A model generated the notes under the pieces. That model was not told where the DNA came from and ran no database searches. It was given only the letters and a program-made list of their open reading frames with translations. The translations under genes were made by a program, and so were the position numbers. This document shows positions 1-6,451 of a DNA stretch of 12,878 nt, piece after piece. Position 1 is the stretch's first letter; each line of letters opens with the position of its first letter. The stretch is from Bacteroidales bacterium (GTDB lineage Bacteria; Bacteroidota; Bacteroidia; Bacteroidales; Paludibacteraceae): positions 1 to 12,878 of the forward strand of contig CAAGFD010000167.1 in NCBI GenBank assembly GCA_900769035.1, written 5' to 3'.

Positions 1-925
1 AAAAAGTAGTTTTACCGGAAGAAGAAGGGCCGGAAATCATAATGAAACGACTATCTGGCTGACGCGATTTTATCATATCTGCAATCCGGGCTATCTGCTT
101 TTCTTGCATTGCTTCCGACACTTTTATCATGGTATAGACAGTGGAGTCGGTAGCTATTTTATTGAAATCTCCAACATTGCTAAGTCCAAGTTGCTTATTC
201 CATCTTGTAAAATCACTGAAAATATCAAACATCTTAGGCTGATCGATGAATTTCGTTATTTGAGAAGGCTGCGTCTTATCCGGAATAAGGAGTACCATTC
301 CATGACGATACGGCACTATATCAAACAGAGATAGATAACCTGTAGAAGGCACAAGGACGCTATTGTAATAATCGATAAAATCATCGATTCTAAAAAAGCG
401 AGAATAAGGTACCCCAAGTGTTTCGAGAAGGATAACTTTATCCATCATACCCTTTTTACGGAACATCTCAATTACGGCGGGGGTCTGTTTTTCTTCAGAG
501 ATAATAGGCTTATCCGATGCGATAAGATTTCGCATACCTGCCTTTATTTTGTCTACGAGAGAGGCATCTACCACTCCGTTATAATTATTTATTGTACAGA
601 AATATCCGCCGGAAACGGGATGTTCGATACGAAGCGAAGCATCAGGCAGTAAATCGGCAACGACTTTTGCCATCACCATACTGATAGAGCGCTGATACAC
701 GCGCAAACCGGAAGAAGAAGAGCAGTCGATAAACTCAACATTCTTAGGCTTATAAACTCTAAAATTAAGGCTTTCTACTTTATAATTAACTCGAGCAGCT
801 ATTACGTCGTAATCCAAATGAATATTTAAATCTTTATAAATATCCAAAAGAGTTACCCCCATCGGGTAATCTTTAAATTGCTTATTGTTCTTACAAAAAA
901 TAGTTACAGTATTATCCATGTCCAT
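1..925 (-). CDS. TGS-domain nucleoside (uridine-type) kinase, N-terminal part, cut by window edge
   Basis: Reading the minus strand from ATG at 925 gives 308 open codons that run off the left edge. Residues about 5-65 look like a TGS domain (PMGVTLLDIY at 21-30). A middle part with EHPVSGGYF at 101-109 resembles the threonyl-tRNA-synthetase second additional domain. The last residues are GPSSSGKTT (299-307), a P-loop of the uridine kinase/phosphoribulokinase type. This TGS - SAD-like - kinase order is that of the bacterial 'nucleoside kinase' family, usually about 550 residues, so roughly the C-terminal 45% lies outside the window. The expected role is cytoplasmic NTP-dependent phosphorylation of a nucleoside. 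The true substrate of these TGS-containing members is poorly defined, and a regulatory role for TGS is inference. A second in-frame ATG lies two codons later (919). The gene is divergent from the phosphate transporter gene. Confidence 0.85.
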   Translation of the reverse strand, partial: MDMDNTVTIFCKNNKQFKDYPMGVTLLDIYKDLNIHLDYDVIAARVNYKVESLNFRVYKPKNVEFIDCSSSSGLRVYQRSISMVMAKVVADLLPDASLRIEHPVSGGYFCTINNYNGVVDASLVDKIKAGMRNLIASDKPIISEEKQTPAVIEMFRKKGMMDKVILLETLGVPYSRFFRIDDFIDYYNSVLVPSTGYLSLFDIVPYRHGMVLLIPDKTQPSQITKFIDQPKMFDIFSDFTRWNKQLGLSNVGDFNKIATDSTVYTMIKVSEAMQEKQIARIADMIKSRQPDSRFIMISGPSSSGKTTF

Positions 926-1004
926 TTTGTAGTGTTAGAGAATAAAATAATGTGTTGATTTTCAAAATAATAAATATCGTCGGATAATATTATCTCAAAA
1001 CGAT

Positions 1005-1035
1005 GTAAAGTTATAAAAAATCCTTGAAACTCAAA
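1005..1035 (-). promoter_or_regulatory. Candidate Bacteroidota sigma-ABfr promoter for the nucleoside kinase gene
   Basis: On the minus strand TTTG (1035-1032) is followed after 18 bases by TAACTTTAC (1013-1005). This resembles the Bacteroidota consensus TTTG - about 19 bases - TAnnTTTG, with one mismatch in the -7 box (final G to A). A start near 998 would give a leader of about 70 bases before the ATG at 925. It overlaps the promoter candidate for the opposite strand. This is a motif match by eye only. Confidence 0.45.
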
Positions 1036-1057
1036 CAAAAAATTTTATTAACTTTGT
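1023..1057 (+). promoter_or_regulatory. Candidate promoter for the phosphate-transporter operon
   Basis: TAACTTTGT at 1049-1057 is a perfect TAnnTTTG -7 box of the Bacteroidota housekeeping sigma factor. The upstream element is weaker: CTTG at 1023-1026 with a 22-base spacer. A start near 1062 gives a leader of about 20 bases before the ATG at 1083. No Shine-Dalgarno site is visible; the leader is A-rich, as is common in this phylum. Confidence 0.55.
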
Positions 1058-1082
1058 ACCCAGAAATAGACACACATACATT

Positions 1083-2912
1083 ATGAATTTCGGAGTATTA
1101 CAGTTTCTTACACTAATAGGCTCGGTAGGCTTGTTTCTCTACGGTATGAAGCTTATGAGTGAAGGACTACAAAAGGCTGCAGGAGACAGACTTAGGGGCA
1201 TCTTAGCCCTTATGACGAACAACAGATTTTTGGGTGCATTAACAGGTATTTTCGTTACCGCCCTCATCCAAAGTTCTTCTGCAACCACGGTAATGATAGT
1301 TAGTTTTGTTAATGCCGGGTTACTGTCGCTCGGTCAATCAATGGCAGTGATAATGGGTGCCAATGTAGGTACCACTATTACAGCATGGATTATCTCATTA
1401 TTTGGTTTTAAGGTAAACATTTCCGCTTTTGCCATTCCTTTAATCGCCTTTGCCATTCCACTTCTTTACACGAAAAAGAACACTTGGAAAAACTGGGGTG
1501 AATTTATCTTAGGTTTCTCCTTTTTATTTTTAGGGTTAAGTTATTTAAACAGTTCCGTACCGGATTTAAAGTCAAATCCTGAGGTTTTTGCCGTACTGGA
1601 AAACTACGCTAATATGGGCTATGCCTCAGTACTACTCTTTGCCTTTATAGGAATGGTTTTAACAATGATAGTACAGGCATCAAGTGCTACTTTTGCCATT
1701 GCGCTTATCATGTGTAGCAAGAGTTGGATTTCTTTTGATTTGGCGGCAGCAATGGTGCTTGGCGGTAATATAGGTACGTGTATCACCCCTCTTATAGCAT
1801 CCGTTTCCGGAAACATTTGGGCAAAAAGAGCTGCTGTCGGTCACCTGATGTTCAACGTATTAGGTTCGATATGGACGTTGATACTATACTATCCGTTTAT
1901 GAAACTCATCATTTGGATTTCTACGGCTATGGTTGGCGACCCTAATGCACTTTATACTTTTGCACAAAACTGCGACCCGGATATTCTTGAGCAATTAAAC
2001 AAAGGCATTTTAGACACATCAATAGCTTCGAATAAAGCTCTCGCTACAAGTTTCGCTCAAAATCAATATTTCGTTTCCTTCGGACTATCTATGTTCCACA
2101 CCGTATTTAACGTTATCAATATCACTATAATGATATGGTTGACAGATGTATACGTAAAGATAGTAACAAAGATAATTCCATTGAAAGAGACGGAAGACAA
2201 AGAAGAATCTCACTTGAAATTCATCAGTGCCGGTATGCTCTCCACTGCCGAGCTCTCTATACTACAAGCTAAAAAAGAGATACAACTCTACGCAGAACGC
2301 ACAAATAGAATGTTCCTACAAGTGAGGGAGTTATATAACGAAAACAACGATTCGGAATTCGTCACAAAATTCTCTCGTATACAGAAATACGAAAACATCT
2401 CCGACCGTATGGAGATTGAAATAGCCACATACCTTACCAAAGTTGCCGACGGCAGACTATCAGATGAGAGTAAACGTCAGATACAAATGAAGTTACGTAT
2501 CATTTCAGAGATAGAGAGTATCGCCGACTCTTGCTATAATATGGCAAGAATCATTCAACGCAAAAAGCAACAAAGCGACCAATTTACAGCTGAAATTAAC
2601 AACAATATCGAATTGATGTTCAACTTGTTACAAAACGCATCAGAGAATATGTGCAATATTCTGAAAAAGGATTCCGTTGTTAATAATGACGTAAACACAA
2701 CTCAAAATCTTGAAAATGAGATTAACAACTACCGAGACCAACTCAAGAATCAGAACGTCATAGACCTTAACGATAACAAATATACATATCCGGTAGGTAT
2801 TACTTATATGGATATGGTATCGGAATGCGAAAAAATGGGTGACTATATCGTTAATGTAGTAGAAGGTATTGCAGAAACAAAACTGCATAACTACATATCT
2901 ACCAACGCCTAA
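1083..2912 (+). CDS. Na+/phosphate cotransporter family protein with C-terminal PhoU-like domain
   Basis: The 609-residue protein should import phosphate (or export it, as reported for some bacterial relatives) coupled to Na+ across the inner membrane. The N-terminal ~360 residues hold two inverted Na/Pi-cotransporter (NptA/SLC34-type) repeats. Repeat one has QSSSAT (63-68) and GANVGTT (92-98). Repeat two has QASSAT (198-203) and GGNIGTC (227-233). The QSSS-type motifs form the substrate and ion site in this family. Several hydrophobic helices surround them, the last near 335-365. Residues about 385-605 are hydrophilic and helical, as in PhoU-like C-terminal domains, which probably gate or regulate transport in the cytoplasm. 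Length and fusion are normal for the family. It is the first gene of the plus-strand run and no terminator separates it from the DUF1599 gene 42 bases later, so co-transcription is likely. Confidence 0.93.
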   Translation: MNFGVLQFLTLIGSVGLFLYGMKLMSEGLQKAAGDRLRGILALMTNNRFLGALTGIFVTALIQSSSATTVMIVSFVNAGLLSLGQSMAVIMGANVGTTITAWIISLFGFKVNISAFAIPLIAFAIPLLYTKKNTWKNWGEFILGFSFLFLGLSYLNSSVPDLKSNPEVFAVLENYANMGYASVLLFAFIGMVLTMIVQASSATFAIALIMCSKSWISFDLAAAMVLGGNIGTCITPLIASVSGNIWAKRAAVGHLMFNVLGSIWTLILYYPFMKLIIWISTAMVGDPNALYTFAQNCDPDILEQLNKGILDTSIASNKALATSFAQNQYFVSFGLSMFHTVFNVINITIMIWLTDVYVKIVTKIIPLKETEDKEESHLKFISAGMLSTAELSILQAKKEIQLYAERTNRMFLQVRELYNENNDSEFVTKFSRIQKYENISDRMEIEIATYLTKVADGRLSDESKRQIQMKLRIISEIESIADSCYNMARIIQRKKQQSDQFTAEINNNIELMFNLLQNASENMCNILKKDSVVNNDVNTTQNLENEINNYRDQLKNQNVIDLNDNKYTYPVGITYMDMVSECEKMGDYIVNVVEGIAETKLHNYISTNA

Positions 2913-2954
2913 CGATATAATCTATATAAAATAACAATAATATACATTCAAGAT

Positions 2955-3509
2955 ATGAACCAAACGGAAGCACAATTTAACGGATGCATCCAAGAGTGCC
3001 GCGAAATCTTTAAAAAGAAACTGCAAGACTACGGAGCAGCATGGAGAATAATGCGACCAACAAGCCTTACAGATCAGATATACATTAAAGCCAACAGAAT
3101 TCGAACATTAGAAACAAAAGAAAACCTTGTTGGCGAAGGTATTAGATCCGAACTCATCGGCATCATAAATTATTGCATTATAGCATTGATACAGCTTGAA
3201 TTAGGCTACTCCGAAACAGATGACATCAACGTCGACACGGCTATCTCCATGTACGACAAATATGTAGCAAACACAAAAAAACTCCTTGCCAAGAAAAATC
3301 ACGATTACGACGAAGCTTGGAGGCAAATGAGAAACGAATCATACACCGACCTCATTCTGATGAAGATTCACAGAACGAAACAAATTGAAAATAATGGAGG
3401 TAAGACCATTATCTCCGAAGGCATTGATGCAAACTATTACGACATGCTAAACTATGCCGTTTTTTATATGATACAACAACAAATACACTGCGCTGATGAA
3501 AAACAATAA
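2955..3509 (+). CDS. DUF1599 protein with two tandem copies of the domain
   Basis: The 184-residue soluble protein has no signal peptide or membrane helix. I recognise it as DUF1599, a family that has been linked to nucleotide modification; its biochemical function is not established to my knowledge. The sequence is a clear internal duplication. Copy one spans about 20-81 and copy two about 112-175. They share DY..AWR.MR (25-34 and 117-126), S.TD (37-40 and 129-132), a Lys (45/137), an Arg (48/140), a Glu (53/145), EGI (61-63 and 155-157) and NY (72-73 and 166-167). The offset is 92 residues, then 94 after a two-residue insertion. The mostly helical pattern with conserved Lys/Arg and Glu recalls MazG-like all-alpha NTP pyrophosphohydrolases, but this is inference. 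The 3' end overlaps the DoxX-like gene by 14 bases, so translational coupling is likely. Confidence 0.85.
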   Translation: MNQTEAQFNGCIQECREIFKKKLQDYGAAWRIMRPTSLTDQIYIKANRIRTLETKENLVGEGIRSELIGIINYCIIALIQLELGYSETDDINVDTAISMYDKYVANTKKLLAKKNHDYDEAWRQMRNESYTDLILMKIHRTKQIENNGGKTIISEGIDANYYDMLNYAVFYMIQQQIHCADEKQ

Positions 3510-4614
3510 TACCACCAAAGCCTTTTTCCACATATTTTGCATAATAATAGGAACAGTATTTACCTTCTCCGGATTTGTAAAAGCAGTAGACCCGCTCGGC
3601 ACCGTATATAAAATAGAAGATTACCTTACTGCAATGGGGCTTGAAAGTTTGCTATGGAGCTCCACATACGTCGCTTTTGTACTCATTATCATGGAGATGA
3701 CTTGTGGCATCTTGCTATTACTCCATATCTCCTTTAAATGGGATTTGATAATAATATCATTAATGATGGCAGTAATGACATCTTTAACACTATGGATTGC
3801 AATAGCAGATCCGGTAAGCGACTGCGGATGTTTTGGTGATGCTATAGTTCTTAGCAACTGGAACACATTTTGGAAAAACATAGTAATAGACGCAATGCTC
3901 ATCTACCTATGGATATACAGAAAAACGTTCTACCCATGGCTTACCGAATTACCATCTACAATATCTTGTATAATAGTATGCTTGTCAATATTAGCTTTCT
4001 GCCTGTACAACACTATGAACATCCCCGTTATCGACTTCCGCCCGTACCATATCGGTGCCGACATATTGGAATCGATGCAACTGCCCGAAGGCGCACAACA
4101 AGACGAATATAAAACTACACTTATATATAGTAAAGACGGCGTTAATAAAGAGTTCGACATTCAAGACTCACCTTACAACGACTCGACATGGACTTTTGTA
4201 GAACAAAAAACAGAATTGATAAAGAAAGGAGACGTACCTGCTATACATGACTTCAGCATAGTATCAATGGATGGAGAAGACTACACCTACGACATTCTTG
4301 AAAGTGAAGGAATAACTTATATAGCTATTATGTATGATTTGACTAAAACCAAAACACACTTACTCTCGAATGTAGACTCGATTTATGCCAAAGCTCAATC
4401 GGAAAACGCACGATTTATCGCTCTAACAGCTTCATCACAATTAGTAAAAGAATTTAAACAAGAGCATAATATCAAGTACGACTTTTACCTCACCGACCCT
4501 ATACAACTAAAAACGATAGTGAGGGCAAACCCCGGAATAATAGTACTTGACGGCTCAAAAATTATAGACAAATATAACGCTAACAACACGGAAAAATTGA
4601 AAGTAAAATATTAA
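3496..4614 (+). CDS. DoxX/MauE-like membrane protein with C-terminal thioredoxin-like domain (BT_3928-type)
   Basis: The 372-residue protein has five likely membrane helices (about 8-28, 54-77, 83-104, 125-141, 153-172). After helix three comes the motif CGCFGD (110-115), typical of DoxX/MauE-like proteins tied to thiol redox chemistry. Residues about 247-372 resemble a thioredoxin/AhpC fold, including a cis-Pro-like segment NPGIIVLDGS (345-354). The CXXC active site is missing: the expected position reads YDLTKT (280-285). Basic residues after helices two and four (HISFKWD, YRKTF) place both the CGCFGD loop and the C-terminal domain in the periplasm. I believe RefSeq names this family after BT_3928 of B. 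thetaiotaomicron, where it also precedes tpiA. The function is unknown; a role passing electrons or binding a thiol partner through the CGC pair is inference. The start ATG lies inside the end of the DUF1599 gene, and tpiA follows after 14 bases. Confidence 0.85.
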   Translation: MKNNNTTKAFFHIFCIIIGTVFTFSGFVKAVDPLGTVYKIEDYLTAMGLESLLWSSTYVAFVLIIMEMTCGILLLLHISFKWDLIIISLMMAVMTSLTLWIAIADPVSDCGCFGDAIVLSNWNTFWKNIVIDAMLIYLWIYRKTFYPWLTELPSTISCIIVCLSILAFCLYNTMNIPVIDFRPYHIGADILESMQLPEGAQQDEYKTTLIYSKDGVNKEFDIQDSPYNDSTWTFVEQKTELIKKGDVPAIHDFSIVSMDGEDYTYDILESEGITYIAIMYDLTKTKTHLLSNVDSIYAKAQSENARFIALTASSQLVKEFKQEHNIKYDFYLTDPIQLKTIVRANPGIIVLDGSKIIDKYNANNTEKLKVKY

Positions 4615-4628
4615 ATACACCGAAAATT

Positions 4629-5378
4629 ATGAGAAAGAACATTGTTGCAGGAAACTGGAAAATGAATAAAAACCTGCAGGAAGGTATTTCATTAGCTACC
4701 GAGCTTAAAGAAAAGGTTAAAAACCCTAAATGTGAAGTAATTATTGGCACGCCATACATACATTTGGCAAGTGTATCGGAATTACTTAAAGGCTCTGTAA
4801 TATCCGTAGCTGCAGAAAACTGTGCAAACCATGTATCCGGAGCTTATACCGGAGAAGTATCGGCAGAGATGGTTGCCTCAACCGGTGCAACATACTGTAT
4901 TATAGGTCACTCTGAGCGTAGAAGTTATTATGGAGAAACATACGAGATACTCCGTGAAAAAATAGATTTAGCATTGAGCAATAATCTTCGTCCTATATTC
5001 TGCATAGGAGAAGTTAAAGAAGAGCGCGAAGCCGGAAAACAAAATGAAGTAGTTAAAGCACAACTTGAAGGATCTGTGTTTCATTTGGATGCAGACTCAT
5101 TCGGCAAGTTAGTCATAGCTTATGAACCGGTATGGGCAATAGGAACAGGGCTCACAGCCACTCCTGAACAAGCACAAGAAATTCATGCATTTATTCGCTC
5201 TTTAATAGCAGAAAAATATGGTAAAGAAGTAGCAGAAAACACTACAATACTCTACGGAGGTAGCTGTAATGCAAAAAATGCAGCAGGGCTGTTTGCCAAC
5301 CCTGATATCGACGGCGGTTTGATAGGAGGAGCATCCCTCAAAGCAGACGATTTCTGCGCCATCATAAATGCTTTTTGA
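4629..5378 (+). CDS. tpiA: Triosephosphate isomerase
   Basis: This cytoplasmic glycolytic enzyme interconverts dihydroxyacetone phosphate and glyceraldehyde 3-phosphate. The 249 residues match the usual length of about 250. All catalytic elements are present: N9 and K11 in GNWKMN, the electrophile H94 in GHSERR (93-98), the base E166 in AYEPVWAIGTG (164-174, the start of the phosphate-gripping loop 6), and the phosphate-binding GGSCNAKN (210-217) and GGASL (233-237). The start at 4629 gives the standard N terminus RKNIVAGNWKMN. It is the last gene of the plus-strand run, 14 bases after the DoxX-like gene, and is followed within 25 bases by a strong terminator. In Bacteroides genomes I recall SPOR-domain and folE genes downstream; here they are absent. 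Confidence 0.98.
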   Translation: MRKNIVAGNWKMNKNLQEGISLATELKEKVKNPKCEVIIGTPYIHLASVSELLKGSVISVAAENCANHVSGAYTGEVSAEMVASTGATYCIIGHSERRSYYGETYEILREKIDLALSNNLRPIFCIGEVKEEREAGKQNEVVKAQLEGSVFHLDADSFGKLVIAYEPVWAIGTGLTATPEQAQEIHAFIRSLIAEKYGKEVAENTTILYGGSCNAKNAAGLFANPDIDGGLIGGASLKADDFCAIINAF

Positions 5379-5401
5379 TATTTAGCAAAATAAAAAAAAA
5401 T

Positions 5402-5439
5402 TGCACGTCGAAGTAAATAATCGACGTGCAGTTTTTTTT
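5402..5439 (+). terminator. Strong intrinsic terminator of the tpiA operon, probably bidirectional
   Basis: A perfect 10-bp stem, TGCACGTCGA (5402-5411) with TCGACGTGCA (5421-5430), encloses a 9-base loop and is followed by G and eight T (5431-5439). Nine A (5392-5400) precede the stem, so the hairpin can extend through a T-G and A-T pairs. It would give a U-tract on the minus strand too, where it lies just after the gene remnant ending at 5450. Confidence 0.92.
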
Positions 5440-5449
5440 ATATTAAAAA

Positions 5450-5617
5450 TCAATCATTTAAAGATACAATTTTCGAATAATTTATCCAATTCCCTGTTTG
5501 CGCTAATACTACTCTGTCATTCTCATAAAAGCCATACACATATTCACCTGATGTATTTCTATAACTTATAATCGAATATATAACATTAATTGATGAAATA
5601 GATAATATGGAACAAGG
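5450..5617 (-). pseudogene. Probable decayed 3' end of a small unidentified gene
   Basis: The minus strand is open for 55 codons from just after an in-frame TAA (5618-5620) to TGA (5450-5452), with no ATG anywhere in it. The last ~40 codons read like real protein: SGEYVYGFYENDRVV and then LAQTGNWINYSKIVSLND before the stop. The composition is polar and aromatic, as in small Bacteroidales secreted or lipoprotein-like proteins. In another frame, ATGATG at 5636-5631 opens a short hydrophobic stretch (MMYYFVTLFHIIYFI) that stops near 5590. One frameshift near there would join a signal-like start to the body, giving a product of about 62 residues. I do not recognise the family. A chance open frame in AT-rich DNA is the main alternative. 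The stop lies about ten bases before the back side of the tpiA terminator, which suits a former gene end. Confidence 0.4.
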
Positions 5618-5720
5618 TTACAAAATAATACATCATATATATAGACAACAGATAAATACTAATGACATTAAAAAGCCTTATTATGTTGTATGATAAAAAA
5701 ACTTCATTAATCAACTATCT

Positions 5721-6440
5721 TCAATGTTTATGATAATCTTTATCAAGGAGTTTATTAATACGCTTATTTGCAAATTTAAGCAACCAAATAAAGAAAATAA
5801 TGAATAAACCATAAAATAGAGCGGCATTTTTCGAATTGGACTCAACACTCATACTCATCACAATAAAATCATAAATACCATGAAGAATAACAGGAACAAC
5901 CCATATAAAAGGCCTTATAAAGAATTTATATCTATTAGAGTATTTGCATTTAGAATAATAATATCCCATCACAATACCATCACACAAATGCCCGGGTACT
6001 GCGAAAATACCTCTATTAATGCCAACAGAAATAAAGTCATCTAAATTACCAAATAAATACACCAAATTTTCTACACCGGCAAAGCCTAATGCAATACACG
6101 ATGCATAAACAATGCCGTCTACTCTCTCATCAAAATAAGGATTATTACGTAAAAAAAGCCATAACATCAATAGTTTAGCACTCTCTTCAGGAATAGCAGC
6201 TCCCCAAAAAGCAGTAACTAAAGCATCATTAATAGTATGCATGGATTCTACATCCGGCACATTAACAAAAAAACTTATTAAGAAAGAGAAAAATAACGAA
6301 CAAGGAATAGATAATACACCAAATAACAAGGCTTTAAGTATTTGCCCTATCGGCTCTGGATTCCTTCTATCTTTCCAAGCTACAAACGCTAATAAAATGA
6401 CAACAGGCAACAAAGCCAATCCGATAACAACCCTATTCAT
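5721..6440 (-). CDS. prsW: PrsW-family intramembrane glutamic protease
   Basis: The 239-residue polytopic membrane protein belongs to the PrsW family, whose B. subtilis founder cleaves the anti-sigma factor RsiW in the membrane. The symbol is used at family level only. The expected motifs are present: NPEP (27-30) after the first helix, PEESAK (84-89) with the paired catalytic-type glutamates, FDERVDGIVY (103-112), GFAGVEN (119-125), a conserved His in PGHL (149-152), and HGIYD (187-191). About seven to eight hydrophobic segments run from 4-21 to 205-222. The C terminus is basic (KFANKRINKLLDK), as expected on the cytoplasmic side. The gene starts 11 bases after the TonB-dependent receptor stop and is last in the minus-strand run, so it is probably co-transcribed with it. 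The substrate is unknown, and no anti-sigma or sigma gene is in the window. Confidence 0.9.
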   Translation of the reverse strand: MNRVVIGLALLPVVILLAFVAWKDRRNPEPIGQILKALLFGVLSIPCSLFFSFLISFFVNVPDVESMHTINDALVTAFWGAAIPEESAKLLMLWLFLRNNPYFDERVDGIVYASCIALGFAGVENLVYLFGNLDDFISVGINRGIFAVPGHLCDGIVMGYYYSKCKYSNRYKFFIRPFIWVVPVILHGIYDFIVMSMSVESNSKNAALFYGLFIIFFIWLLKFANKRINKLLDKDYHKH

Positions 6441-6451
6441 AATAAAAAATA

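Larger units (their letters stand above)
5379..5720. other. 342-base intergenic gap between convergent tpiA and the PrsW gene
   Basis: No intact gene is visible here. The left end holds the tpiA terminator hairpin. The segment 5450-5617 holds a startless minus-strand open frame that looks like a gene remnant. The rest (5640-5720) is very AT-rich. An imperfect AT-only dyad at 5678-5696 is too weak to call as the terminator of the PrsW gene. Confidence 0.7.

Noticed and set aside
104..334. 76-codon plus-strand open frame
   Set aside because: It is antisense to the nucleoside kinase, whose frame continues unbroken to the Walker A motif at the edge.
5678..5696. Imperfect dyad TTATTATGTTGTATGATAA as terminator of the PrsW gene
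   Set aside because: The stem is AT-only, has a mismatch and a 5-base loop, and would be too unstable to call.
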